Assembly (NCBI GenBank): GCA_017416145.1
Contig: JAFQDD010000023.1
Location: 149,181 to 213,180 of the forward strand
Length of the DNA: 64,000 bases
From: Spirochaetaceae bacterium
Lineage (GTDB): Bacteria; Spirochaetota; Spirochaetia; Treponematales; Treponemataceae
Direction: 5' to 3'
In this document: positions 8,629 to 16,865 of the stretch, in pieces
Layout of the letters: each line of letters begins with the position of its first letter
Numbering within the stretch: the first letter of the stretch is position 1
Position numbers and translations under genes: made by a program
Notes under the pieces: model-generated
Database searches by the model: none
The model's input: only the letters and a program-made list of their open reading frames with translations
What the model was told of the DNA's origin: nothing

Positions 8629-10437
8629 ATGGCGATGAAAAACCTAAGAAAAACAAAAATTGTGTGTTCTATGGGACCCACAACAGCAAATGACGAAATC
8701 GTTGAAAAATTGATAAAAGCAGGTATGAATGTAGCTCGTTTCAATTTTTCCCACGGAACTCACGAAACTCACAAAGTTGCAATGGAAAGAGTGCGTCGAG
8801 TTTCTGAAAAATTACAAACTCCTGTAGCCCTTCTTTTGGACACAAAAGGTCCTGAAATTAGAACTGGAAATGTTGAAAATGATGGATTGATTAAATTTTC
8901 AGTTGGCGACAAAGTTATTATTACTGTAGACGGAGCGACTTGTACTCAAGGGAATGAAACGACTCCAACTCATCTAAGTTTATCTTGGAAAGATTTACCA
9001 AACAGAGCTTCAAAAGGTATCAAAATCTTGATAGCAGACGGTTTAATCGAATTAGAAGTTGATTCTATCGAAAATGAAACTGTTTATTGTACTGCAAAAA
9101 ATTCTGGCTCCATTGGTAGCAAGAAAAACGTAAATATTATAGGACTACACGCTGGTCTTCCAATTATGACTGACCAAGACAAAGCTGATATTGCCTTTGG
9201 TGTTTCTCAAAACGTAGACTTTATTGCAGCAAGTTTTGTTAGTTTTCCTTCAGAAGTTGTGGAAATCCGAAATTACTTAAACAGTCTTGGAAGCCATGCT
9301 TTGATTATTGCCAAAATCGAAAACGAAGAAGGCGTAAACAATATCGACGGAATTATTGCAGAAGCTGACGGAATTATGGTTGCTCGTGGTGATTTAGGTG
9401 TTCAGCTTCCAACAGAAAGAATCCCTCTTGCCCAAAAATACATTATTAGTCGCTGCCGTTTAGCTGGAAAACCTGTTATCACAGCTACACAAATGCTAGA
9501 TAGTATGATATCAAATCCACGACCAACTCGTGCAGAACTTACAGACGTTGCCAACGCTATTTTTGACGGAACAGATGCTACAATGCTTTCTGGAGAAACT
9601 GCTAACGGTAAATATCCTGTAGAGGCCGTTGAAACTATGGCAACTATTGCTCGTACAGTTGAAGATAGCGAAGAATACACAACTCGTATGTTTGAGCTAG
9701 ATCAAAATATCGCTAGTGGAAAGAAAATCGAACACATTGTTGCAAAAAATGCTTACCTAATGGCAAAGGATTTAAAAGCTATAGCTATTGTTACTCCTAC
9801 TTTACAAGGAAATACAGCTAGAATGGTAAGCCAATTCCGTCCAGAGCAATCAATTATCGCTGTAACTCCAATTCCACGAGTTCAACGTCAATTGATGTTA
9901 AACTGGGGCGTTTATCCAATGCTATCAGAAGTTGTTGACGATAGTGAATGGATGGTTCAAAACGCAATCAAAAAAGCACTAGATTCTGGCGTAATTCACT
10001 TAAGTGATAGAATCGTTATGTTAGCTGGTATCCCAATTAACAACCCCATCAAAGTAAATACTGTAAAAGTTTTATTTGTTGGAAATGTTGTAGCTGCTGG
10101 AAACGGTGGAGTTTCAAACCAAGAAAACAAACGAGTTAGCGGTCGAGTATTCAAAATAACAGAACCAAACGAATTCCGTTCATATATCCGAGGAAGCAAA
10201 GCTGGTGGTGTAATCTTAGTTTGTAACAAAATCACAGAAGATTTTATACCAATTTTACGCATTGTAGACGGTGTAATCAGTGAAGAAGATAGCGAAATCC
10301 CAGCAGAACTTCTATCAATGGTAAACCCAAATCTTGTATGGCTACTAAACTGCAAAGGTGCTATGAAATCTCTTGAAACAGATTTAACAGTTACAATTGA
10401 CGGTGGACAAGGATTAGCTTACGAAGGACTTTGTTAA
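8629..10437 (+). CDS. pyk: Pyruvate kinase with C-terminal extension
   Basis: Last step of glycolysis: phosphoenolpyruvate plus ADP to pyruvate plus ATP. The 602 residues start with KTKIVCSMGPTT and contain NVARFNFSHGTHE, LDTKGPEIRTG, the active-site MVARGDLGVQLP, the lysine region IAKIENEEGVNNID and TATQMLDSM. Standard enzymes have about 470-480 residues; here about 115 more follow (from VSNQENKRVSGRVF), as in Bacillus-type pyruvate kinases that carry an extra domain related to the PEP-synthase mobile domain. I do not see the TSH motif of that domain, so it looks degenerate or divergent. The gene is single, with a terminator behind it. ATGs at 8629 and 8635 are both possible starts; neither has a clear ribosome-binding site. 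Confidence 0.97.
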   Translation: MAMKNLRKTKIVCSMGPTTANDEIVEKLIKAGMNVARFNFSHGTHETHKVAMERVRRVSEKLQTPVALLLDTKGPEIRTGNVENDGLIKFSVGDKVIITVDGATCTQGNETTPTHLSLSWKDLPNRASKGIKILIADGLIELEVDSIENETVYCTAKNSGSIGSKKNVNIIGLHAGLPIMTDQDKADIAFGVSQNVDFIAASFVSFPSEVVEIRNYLNSLGSHALIIAKIENEEGVNNIDGIIAEADGIMVARGDLGVQLPTERIPLAQKYIISRCRLAGKPVITATQMLDSMISNPRPTRAELTDVANAIFDGTDATMLSGETANGKYPVEAVETMATIARTVEDSEEYTTRMFELDQNIASGKKIEHIVAKNAYLMAKDLKAIAIVTPTLQGNTARMVSQFRPEQSIIAVTPIPRVQRQLMLNWGVYPMLSEVVDDSEWMVQNAIKKALDSGVIHLSDRIVMLAGIPINNPIKVNTVKVLFVGNVVAAGNGGVSNQENKRVSGRVFKITEPNEFRSYIRGSKAGGVILVCNKITEDFIPILRIVDGVISEEDSEIPAELLSMVNPNLVWLLNCKGAMKSLETDLTVTIDGGQGLAYEGLC

Positions 10438-10500
10438 TACAGGTGATAAAGAGACGTTCTTCTAAAAACTCTCCAACACTGTAAAACCCAAATAAAAACA

Positions 10501-10550
10501 AAAGGACTATCTTGAAGTGTTTTCACATTTTCAAAAGACAGTCCTTTTTT
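10501..10550 (+). terminator. Rho-independent terminator of pyk
   Basis: Inverted repeat AAAGGACT...AGTCCTTT with further pairing of the inner arms (TCTTGAA with TTCAAAAGA), followed by a T run. It lies between the pyk stop and the convergent TraB-like gene and could serve both. Confidence 0.8.
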
Positions 10551-10572
10551 TTGCAATATCTAAAATCTAATT

Positions 10573-11568
10573 TTAAAAAACCAAATCCCCGTTTTCTTTC
10601 ATAATGCTAAATACAGAATTATTTCCAACAAAGTGTCCAGAACCTGCAAAAACAAAGGTTGTTCCGCCTTCATTTATAAGTTCTGCAAAGGTTTCCGCCC
10701 AATTTGTATTTCGTTCTGTAAATAACAAATCATAATATTCAACCATATATGGTTCTTCAGCGATTTCTTTCTCCATATCATCAAACAAACAGGCAGCCAA
10801 AGCATTTTCATCCCCAGATAAATATGTTTCATACAATTTTTTAGTTTCTTCGATGGCTGCATTTTCGTCTTTTAGCATTTCATCAATAGTTGAAGTCATC
10901 ATATCCATTTGAACATCAATATCACCATACGACATAATATCAAGTTGTACTTCCAACTCATCAAGACCAAACATTTCGATTCCGTAATTATTAGAAACTG
11001 TAATAAAATGAGTGTCATAAGCATAATTTGATGATAAATCCGTTCCCTGCAAAGTTAGATTTGAAACAGCAGAATATAAAACCCAAGGCATATATATTTT
11101 TTGAGAATCAACTATGTTTTTCCCAAGTTTTTCTTCCAAAAATTTTTGCTGTTCGTCTGTCAAAGTATCATACCAAGCAATTCCTCGCTCAGCCTCAATT
11201 TTAGTTGCTTCTTTTTGGGAATCTTGCATTCTAAAAGAAAGTTTTGTCACAAGGTTTTTCCATCCTTGGGAAGAAATCTCGCCATAAACTTTGTCTGCTT
11301 TTCCATAGGCTTGTGCAATTTCCTGAGGAAGAGGATAAAGTCTTTCATCGCCTACGTGAATTGTTCCCAAAACATAAATTGTAGATAATTTCCCATTTGC
11401 ATCAGCACCTTCAATTTTCCAAAACATCATATCATCATATTTTGACAAAACAGGAACTTCTGGCACCTTTGTTGTTGCACAGGAAAAAAATCCCAAAGCC
11501 AAAATTGCCACACAAAAAATTACAAAACAATTTGTAAAATTTTTTCCAAAACAAAACTTTTTTTTCAT
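10573..11568 (-). CDS. TraB/GumN-type lipoprotein
   Basis: A 331-residue envelope protein. The start at 11568 has GGGAG seven bases before the ATG and gives a clean lipoprotein signal: basic start, hydrophobic core and lipobox LGFFSC. The mature part has the paired TraB/GumN family motifs: VLGTIHVGDERLYPLP near the N-terminus and FVFAGSGHFVG near the C-terminus, which carry the conserved glycines and histidines thought to form a metal-dependent (Tiki-like) active site. The longer frame (to 11628) runs through a palindromic repeat and lacks a signal. Enzymatic activity is inferred from the family and has not been shown for most bacterial members. Confidence 0.83.
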   Translation of the reverse strand: MKKKFCFGKNFTNCFVIFCVAILALGFFSCATTKVPEVPVLSKYDDMMFWKIEGADANGKLSTIYVLGTIHVGDERLYPLPQEIAQAYGKADKVYGEISSQGWKNLVTKLSFRMQDSQKEATKIEAERGIAWYDTLTDEQQKFLEEKLGKNIVDSQKIYMPWVLYSAVSNLTLQGTDLSSNYAYDTHFITVSNNYGIEMFGLDELEVQLDIMSYGDIDVQMDMMTSTIDEMLKDENAAIEETKKLYETYLSGDENALAACLFDDMEKEIAEEPYMVEYYDLLFTERNTNWAETFAELINEGGTTFVFAGSGHFVGNNSVFSIMKENGDLVF

Positions 11569-11584
11569 TTTTTTCTCCCATAAG

Positions 11585-11625
11585 AAAGTCAATGAGGAAG
11601 TTTCAACTTCCGATTTGATTTTTTT
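11585..11625 (-). repeat. Palindromic 5' element upstream of the TraB-like gene
   Basis: On the minus strand this reads TCAAATCGGAAGTTGAAACT followed by TCCTCATTGACTTTC, an imperfect hairpin ending 17 bases before the start codon and running into TATGGGAG. A close relative sits directly before mrp at 53288-53329; one stem position differs in both arms in a compensating way (G-C here, A-T there). Confidence 0.6.
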
Positions 11626-11712
11626 CAAAATTTTTCCAAAATCTTCAATTTTTTTTAAAAATTTTGATTTTTTTTTCTAATTATATATGTATATAACTTT
11701 TTTGGAGGAATT

Positions 11713-12702
11713 ATGTCAACGGACAAAATTAAACTAAAACCAATTTTCATACTTTTGGGAATTTTTCTTTTATCACCCTTAATTTCCTGCAACATTTTAA
11801 ATGGAAACGAAGATTTTAATAATTCTAACATTTCCATCATTAGTTGGAATTTACAAACTTTTTTTGATTCAGTGACAGAAGGCACAGAATATTCTGAGTT
11901 CAAAGGAAGTTCCAGCAAATGGACAAAAGAAAAATACGAAGAAAGAATCACAAGATTATGTGATTTTATAGAAAGTCAAGATGCTGATATTTACGCTTTT
12001 TCCGAGCTTGAAAATGCAAATATTCTTCAAGACATTTCTAATAATTTAAATAGCAAATCAATAAAAGGCGGAAAATATAAATATGCTTGTTTTGGAAAAA
12101 ATCAAGGTGGCGTTTTTGGATGTGGAATAATTTCAAAATATCCTTTGGAAAATCTGAAACTTCATAATATAGATTTTAGATATTATGAAAATCAACCAGA
12201 ACTAAGACCTATTTTGGAAGTTACAGCCTATGACAAAAATCAAGAAAAATTTTCTTTGTTTGTTTGTCATTGGAAATCAAAATCTGGTGGAGAAAAAGAA
12301 ACAGAAATTTGGAGAGATTTACAGGAAAGTTTACTTGCTAACTGTGTTTCAAAGGCTAAAAACAATAGAATTGTAGTTTGTGGAGATTTTAACAGAGATT
12401 TAAACGAATTTCAAAAAAACAGTACAAATGATAAGATTTTGTTGCGAAGTTTTGAAGGTGAAAATCAAGTTTATGAAGAACTTGTAAATCCTTGGTTATT
12501 AAGTACAGAAAAGGGCTCTTATAATTTCAATGGCGAATGGAACAAAATCGATCACTTTTTTCTGTCCTCAAATATCAATTTCTTGAAATTTTCCACGATT
12601 AAAGATTTTACAAACGACAAGGGATATCCTGAAGAATACTCTGTTCGCACAGGACGAGGATATTCTGACCATTTACCAATTTTGTGCCAATTCAGTTTTT
12701 AA
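11713..12702 (+). CDS. Endonuclease/exonuclease/phosphatase-family lipoprotein
   Basis: A 329-residue protein with a lipobox (SPLISC at about residue 26) and a DNase I-like EEP fold. Visible motifs are SIISWNLQTFFDS (the catalytic Asn), FSELENANIL (metal-binding Glu), FVCHWKSKSGG (His), VVCGDFNRDL (Asp/Asn) and GYSDHLPILC (the C-terminal Asp-His). All catalytic residues appear present. Expected location is the periplasm or outer membrane, so it could be an extracellular nuclease or a phosphodiesterase; the family does not decide which. A strong TTTGGAGGAATTATG start is present. It is transcribed divergently from the TraB-like lipoprotein. Confidence 0.85.
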   Translation: MSTDKIKLKPIFILLGIFLLSPLISCNILNGNEDFNNSNISIISWNLQTFFDSVTEGTEYSEFKGSSSKWTKEKYEERITRLCDFIESQDADIYAFSELENANILQDISNNLNSKSIKGGKYKYACFGKNQGGVFGCGIISKYPLENLKLHNIDFRYYENQPELRPILEVTAYDKNQEKFSLFVCHWKSKSGGEKETEIWRDLQESLLANCVSKAKNNRIVVCGDFNRDLNEFQKNSTNDKILLRSFEGENQVYEELVNPWLLSTEKGSYNFNGEWNKIDHFFLSSNINFLKFSTIKDFTNDKGYPEEYSVRTGRGYSDHLPILCQFSF

Positions 12703-12768
12703 AACCGAAATATTTGCACCAAAATTTTTCGCCTTTTATTTATATTTATTCTGTGATATAAAAATTTT

Positions 12769-13707
12769 ATGAACACAACAGCAATTTCACAAGAAAAAAT
12801 GCCTATTCCTTGGGCAAGAGCAATTTGCTATTCTGGATACCGAGAAAATCAACATCCAAACAAGCAAATTTATCCTTCTAAATCTCAAATCAAAGAAGAT
12901 TTAGAAATAATCGTAAAACACGGATTTTCTTACATTAGAATGTACGATGCCGTTATTTATCCAGAGTTGGTTTGCCAAGTTATTCGAGAAAACAACTTTC
13001 CATTAAAACTAATGCTAGGTCCAGGACTTTTAAGCGAAGTAAACAATCCAAATTGTGCTTGGAACAAAACTGTTTTCTCTGATGAGGAATTGCACCAGAG
13101 AGCTGTCCAAAACGATAAACGCATCGAAAACTTGATAAGGATTGCAAATACCTATTCTGACATAGTTTTTGCTGTTTCAGTAGGAAATGAAAACACTCCA
13201 ACTTGGGGAGAAAATACAGTTTCTGAAAATCGTTTAATTGAATTTGCAAAAAAATTAAAAACTGAAACTGGAAAAATCGTTACATTTAACGAAGGTGCAA
13301 GAGAATGGAAAAAACTTGAAAAACTTGCTGCCTATATGGATGTAATTTGTATTCATTCTTACCCACTGTGGTACGGCTTAACTTTGGCAGAAGCTCTTGA
13401 AGCAAACAAAAAAGATTATGAAGATATAAAAAATCTATATCCAACTAAGCAAGTTTTGTTTTCTGAAATTGGCTGGGCAACAGTGTGTCTTGAAAACACA
13501 GAGATGCAAAAACCAGAAGTAAACGAAGAAAACCAGCAAAAATACTATCAACAACTTTGGGAGTGGACAGACAAAGAAAAAATCACTGCATTTGTTTTTG
13601 AGGCCTTTGACGAACCTTGGAAGGGCTCAGACAATCCAAATGAAGTAGAAAAACACTGGGGATTGTATTATGAAAATAGAACCCCAAAGTTGATGTATAG
13701 AAATTAA
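12769..13707 (+). CDS. GH17-like beta-glucanase / glycosyltransferase
   Basis: A 312-residue protein of the glycoside hydrolase 17-like clan: WARAICYSGYRENQHP near the start, YIRMYDAVIYPELV, VSVGNENTPTWG with the predicted acid/base Glu, and VLFSEIGWATV with the predicted nucleophile Glu, ending FVFEAFDEPWKGS. Related proteins act on beta-1,3-glucans or in cyclic glucan synthesis. No signal peptide is visible, so it is probably cytoplasmic or part of glucan turnover inside the cell. It lies 66 bases after the EEP lipoprotein on the same strand, without a strong ribosome-binding site, and converges on the sigma-factor gene one base later. Confidence 0.75.
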   Translation: MNTTAISQEKMPIPWARAICYSGYRENQHPNKQIYPSKSQIKEDLEIIVKHGFSYIRMYDAVIYPELVCQVIRENNFPLKLMLGPGLLSEVNNPNCAWNKTVFSDEELHQRAVQNDKRIENLIRIANTYSDIVFAVSVGNENTPTWGENTVSENRLIEFAKKLKTETGKIVTFNEGAREWKKLEKLAAYMDVICIHSYPLWYGLTLAEALEANKKDYEDIKNLYPTKQVLFSEIGWATVCLENTEMQKPEVNEENQQKYYQQLWEWTDKEKITAFVFEAFDEPWKGSDNPNEVEKHWGLYYENRTPKLMYRN

Positions 13708-13708
13708 A

Positions 13709-14518
13709 CTAACAAGCAGAGTTTATTTCTGCACGAAGGTGTCTTACGGCTCTCATCTCCATTTGACGCACGGTTTCTGCTGAAACTCCAAGCTCTTCTC
13801 CAACTTGGCGAAGAGTTTTGGTTTTTTCATCGTTATCAAAATTGAATCGATATCGAAGAACCTTTTGTTCCATTTCAGGAAGTCTATTTATCATTTGGTG
13901 AATATTTTCCTTTTCATAAGAATCCATAAGTTTATTTTCTGGTGAAAAAGAATAATCTGGAATAGAATCCCCTAGATTCAAGTTAGCATCATCATCCACT
14001 TCTGAATCGATACTTACGATTGTATATGAATATAAATTTGCATTTCTAATTTCTTCAACGCTTAAATTTAATTTTTTTGCCACTTCTTCATCAGATGCTT
14101 CTCGACCAAGTTTTTGGAAAAGACTCAACTTTGCAGAGTGGATTTTTCTTAGCATTTCTTCTTTTCTGTGAGGAAGAATGATTTGACCTGTTTTGTTGCG
14201 AACATATCTTGTAATTGATTGTGCAATCCAAGCATAAGCATATGTAGAAAATCGTGTATTAAATGAATAGTGATATTTTGTAGCAGCAGTCAACAAACCA
14301 ATATTTCCCTCTTGGATTAAGTCCATTATTGAAACGTAGGGATTTTTATATTTTTTTGCAACACTAACAACCAAACGAAGATTTGATTGAACAAGACGCA
14401 TTTTTGCTTCGTTATCACCTTGTTGAACAAGTTTTGAATGTTCAATTTCCTGTTCAAAAGTCATTAGTGGATACTTGAGAATCTGTTTAACATATTCCTT
14501 GTAAGCCATTGTTTCCAT
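13709..14518 (-). CDS. RNA polymerase sigma factor, sigma-70 family (group 2/3)
   Basis: A 269-residue sigma factor without region 1.1. Region 1.2/2.1: LMTFEQEIEHSKLVQQGD and AKMRLVQSNLRLVVSVAKKY; region 2.2-2.4: MDLIQEGNIGLLTAATKY and FSTYAYAWIAQSITRYVRN; region 3: ILPHRKEEMLRKI and GREASDEEVAKKL; region 4.2: LRQVGEELGVSAETVRQMEMRAVRHLR. It is shorter than the housekeeping factor and resembles RpoS/RpoH-like alternative factors; which stress it serves cannot be told. GAGGAAAGG precedes the ATG at 14518. The 270 bases upstream are extremely AT-rich and show no other feature. Confidence 0.9.
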   Translation of the reverse strand: METMAYKEYVKQILKYPLMTFEQEIEHSKLVQQGDNEAKMRLVQSNLRLVVSVAKKYKNPYVSIMDLIQEGNIGLLTAATKYHYSFNTRFSTYAYAWIAQSITRYVRNKTGQIILPHRKEEMLRKIHSAKLSLFQKLGREASDEEVAKKLNLSVEEIRNANLYSYTIVSIDSEVDDDANLNLGDSIPDYSFSPENKLMDSYEKENIHQMINRLPEMEQKVLRYRFNFDNDEKTKTLRQVGEELGVSAETVRQMEMRAVRHLRAEINSAC

Positions 14519-14788
14519 TTTTTATACCTTTCCTCAATTTGTTTTTCTATAGAAAGATATGCAAAAACTATGCCAACTTTTAATTCTAACAAAAATAAAA
14601 CATAAAATTCACAAAACTTGCTTATAATACAATAAATTAAAAAATCAACCTAAAATCAAAAAATTGTGTAAAATTCTAAAACAAATCATAAAAAAATCTG
14701 ATTTGTATAATTTTTTAGACAGTAAACCAGTTTTTCTGTACATTTTTTTATACAGTTCTCAAAAAAAAGTATACAGTTTTGACATAAT

Positions 14789-15802
14789 TTATACTGGATA
14801 AAACCACTCTTTTCCATTTTGGTCAACAGTTTTCCAATTTTGACCATCTTTTTCAAATTTTGTAGCCATTATATTGATTTTACCGCCACCACCTGGCAAA
14901 TCCACAGCATAAACTGGCAAAGAAAGCCCAGAAAGCTCAGTTTTTAACTCAGCGTATAATTCTTTTCCTTTTTCTAAAGGCACTCTAAAATGAGAAGTTC
15001 CTTCCGCCAAATCAGTTTGAAACAAATACCCAGGTTTTATTCCCATAAAAACAAGATTTTCAAACAAAGAAGTAAGAGTTTTTACATTATCGTTGATTCC
15101 ATGAAGCAAAACTGTTTGAGATTGAATCGGAATCCCATTTTGGATAAGTTGGGTCAAAACCTCATATGATTTTGGAGACCATTTTTTGGAGATTTCTACA
15201 GGATGATTTATGTGTGGAATCACCCAAAGAGGGGCATATTTTTTTAGCAAATCAATAGTTTCTGGTGTAAATCGCTCTGGAGCAAAAATTGGAGCTCTAG
15301 TACACAATCGAATGAGAATGCCTGGTCTAGCTTTTCGTATTGCATAAAACAAAGCATTTAATTTTTGATCTGAACCAGTCATAGGGTCGCCACCAGAAAT
15401 CAAGATTTCTTTAATTTCTGGATGTTGGCTAAGATAATCAGAAACTTCTGCCATTTCTGTAGAATTGATAAAACCAGTTCCCTTTCCTGCAAAAGAGCGT
15501 CGAAAACAAAATCTACAATATGTAAAACATTTTGAAGTTGTTAGTAACAAGCATCTATTTTTGTACTGATGAATAAGTCTGCCGGTTTTTTGATACAGTT
15601 TTGCTCCCAATGGGTCAGCAAGTTCATTTTCTTCGATATGCTCTTCCGCTTTTGAAGGAGTACATTGTCGATTTATTGCTACAAAAGCCTCTGCCGCTTC
15701 TTGTCGTTCCTCTGTGTTTTCGTTGGAACTAGAAGCCGCAAAAGCCAGTTTATTTAAGAGATTCGTATAATACGGTGATACTTGATTTGGGAGCAATTCC
15801 AT
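14789..15802 (-). CDS. epmB: KamA-family radical SAM protein, EpmB-like
   Basis: A 337-residue radical S-adenosylmethionine enzyme with the cluster motif TTSKCFTYCRFCFRR (CxxxCxxC), then ILISGGDPMTGSD, IRLCTRAPIFAPERFTPE, PLWVIPHINHPVEI, SQTVLLHGINDN and the C-terminal DLPGGGGKI. Length and order match EpmB (YjeK), the lysine 2,3-aminomutase that makes beta-lysine for elongation factor P; catabolic lysine 2,3-aminomutases are about 415 residues. No EF-P or EpmA gene lies nearby, so the specific role is inferred from size and motif layout. It follows an outer-membrane protein gene by 12 bases and may share its transcript. Confidence 0.78.
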   Translation of the reverse strand: MELLPNQVSPYYTNLLNKLAFAASSSNENTEERQEAAEAFVAINRQCTPSKAEEHIEENELADPLGAKLYQKTGRLIHQYKNRCLLLTTSKCFTYCRFCFRRSFAGKGTGFINSTEMAEVSDYLSQHPEIKEILISGGDPMTGSDQKLNALFYAIRKARPGILIRLCTRAPIFAPERFTPETIDLLKKYAPLWVIPHINHPVEISKKWSPKSYEVLTQLIQNGIPIQSQTVLLHGINDNVKTLTSLFENLVFMGIKPGYLFQTDLAEGTSHFRVPLEKGKELYAELKTELSGLSLPVYAVDLPGGGGKINIMATKFEKDGQNWKTVDQNGKEWFYPV

Positions 15803-15814
15803 ATTTTTTCCAAA

Positions 15815-16780
15815 TTAGAGTTTTATAGCGTAACTAAAAGCAATTCTATTAAAAAACCACTCTCTTCCATTGTAATCTAAAGCAAAATTAGTTTTGTCAT
15901 CAGAAGATTTTTCAGAAGAAAAACCTCGTCGACTTGAAAAACCAAGTTGGATTGTTAAAGCGTGTTTTTCATTAAACTTTAAAATACAAATTGGATTGAT
16001 TGCAATCTTCATAAAAGTTGGATTCCATTTTTCAAAACCCTTATCAATATTTGAATCAGAATAATATCCGCTAAATTCAAACTGAAGTCCTACAGTTTGT
16101 AAAATTAAAGGCATTTGATAACCTAAAACCACTGTAGAATTGTAATTCCAACCGTTAAATCCTTCTCCAGTTCCCTGCCAAATCCAAGGTTTACTAGTAT
16201 CAATTCCTGTTAATCCTTTGTAAATCACATCATAAGTTGCCATTGTTACAACGTGAGTCCAATCACCTGGCACAATAGCTCCTAAATCAAATTGGAACAA
16301 ACTAGAAAATTTATATTCATAAAAATAATTTTGAAATGGAGTTAGATTTTTATATCCATCTTGATTGGAAACATATTCTCCCATTCCCTTTATTCCAATA
16401 AATTCCCAACCAGTTGCAAATTTCGCACTAGCTGAAAAATTTAAAAAAGCAATTGGAGTAAAAGAAACTGAAAATTGAGGAGCAATAGAAACCGGTGTTA
16501 ACTCAAAAGCACAAGAGAGATTTAGATTATTTCCTTTTACGAGAGGATTTGAACCGAAAGGTGTTGGAATAATGTAATTATATTTTCCCACAACACGAAA
16601 TTCTAAACCAGAATAAACACCAGATAATGGAGCAAAACGATTTACATCTGAACCTTCTTTTGCAACTGGCTCTGATTTTGGATAATAAGCAAAATCTGTA
16701 GTAATAGAAAAATTATCAGAATTTGCAAACAAAGAAAATGATAAAACAACAAAACAAAAAAGTGCTAATATTCTCTTCAT
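15815..16780 (-). CDS. Putative outer-membrane beta-barrel protein
   Basis: A 321-residue exported protein with a signal peptide (RILALFCFVVLSFSLFAN). The mature sequence is rich in aromatic residues, Ser/Thr/Asn and short alternating hydrophobic stretches (for example LNFSASAKFATGWEF and VVLGYQMPLILQTVGLQFEF), and it ends with the aromatic/hydrophobic pattern IAFSYAIKL usual for a terminal barrel strand. No family is recognised. The gene lies upstream of, and close to, the EpmB-like gene. Confidence 0.65.
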   Translation of the reverse strand: MKRILALFCFVVLSFSLFANSDNFSITTDFAYYPKSEPVAKEGSDVNRFAPLSGVYSGLEFRVVGKYNYIIPTPFGSNPLVKGNNLNLSCAFELTPVSIAPQFSVSFTPIAFLNFSASAKFATGWEFIGIKGMGEYVSNQDGYKNLTPFQNYFYEYKFSSLFQFDLGAIVPGDWTHVVTMATYDVIYKGLTGIDTSKPWIWQGTGEGFNGWNYNSTVVLGYQMPLILQTVGLQFEFSGYYSDSNIDKGFEKWNPTFMKIAINPICILKFNEKHALTIQLGFSSRRGFSSEKSSDDKTNFALDYNGREWFFNRIAFSYAIKL

Positions 16781-16865
16781 AAAAACCTCGAATCTCTAAT
16801 ATGGAAGATTTTCCAAGAATGATATTAGCACATTATTCAAAAAGTATGAATACATTTATAAAAAA

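Noticed and set aside
9996..10355. 119-residue minus-strand frame inside pyk
   Set aside because: Antisense shadow with no start signal or domain.
14519..14788. Possible small RNA or promoter in the AT-rich gap before the sigma-factor gene
   Set aside because: No stable hairpin, repeat or clear promoter pair stands out from the very AT-rich background.
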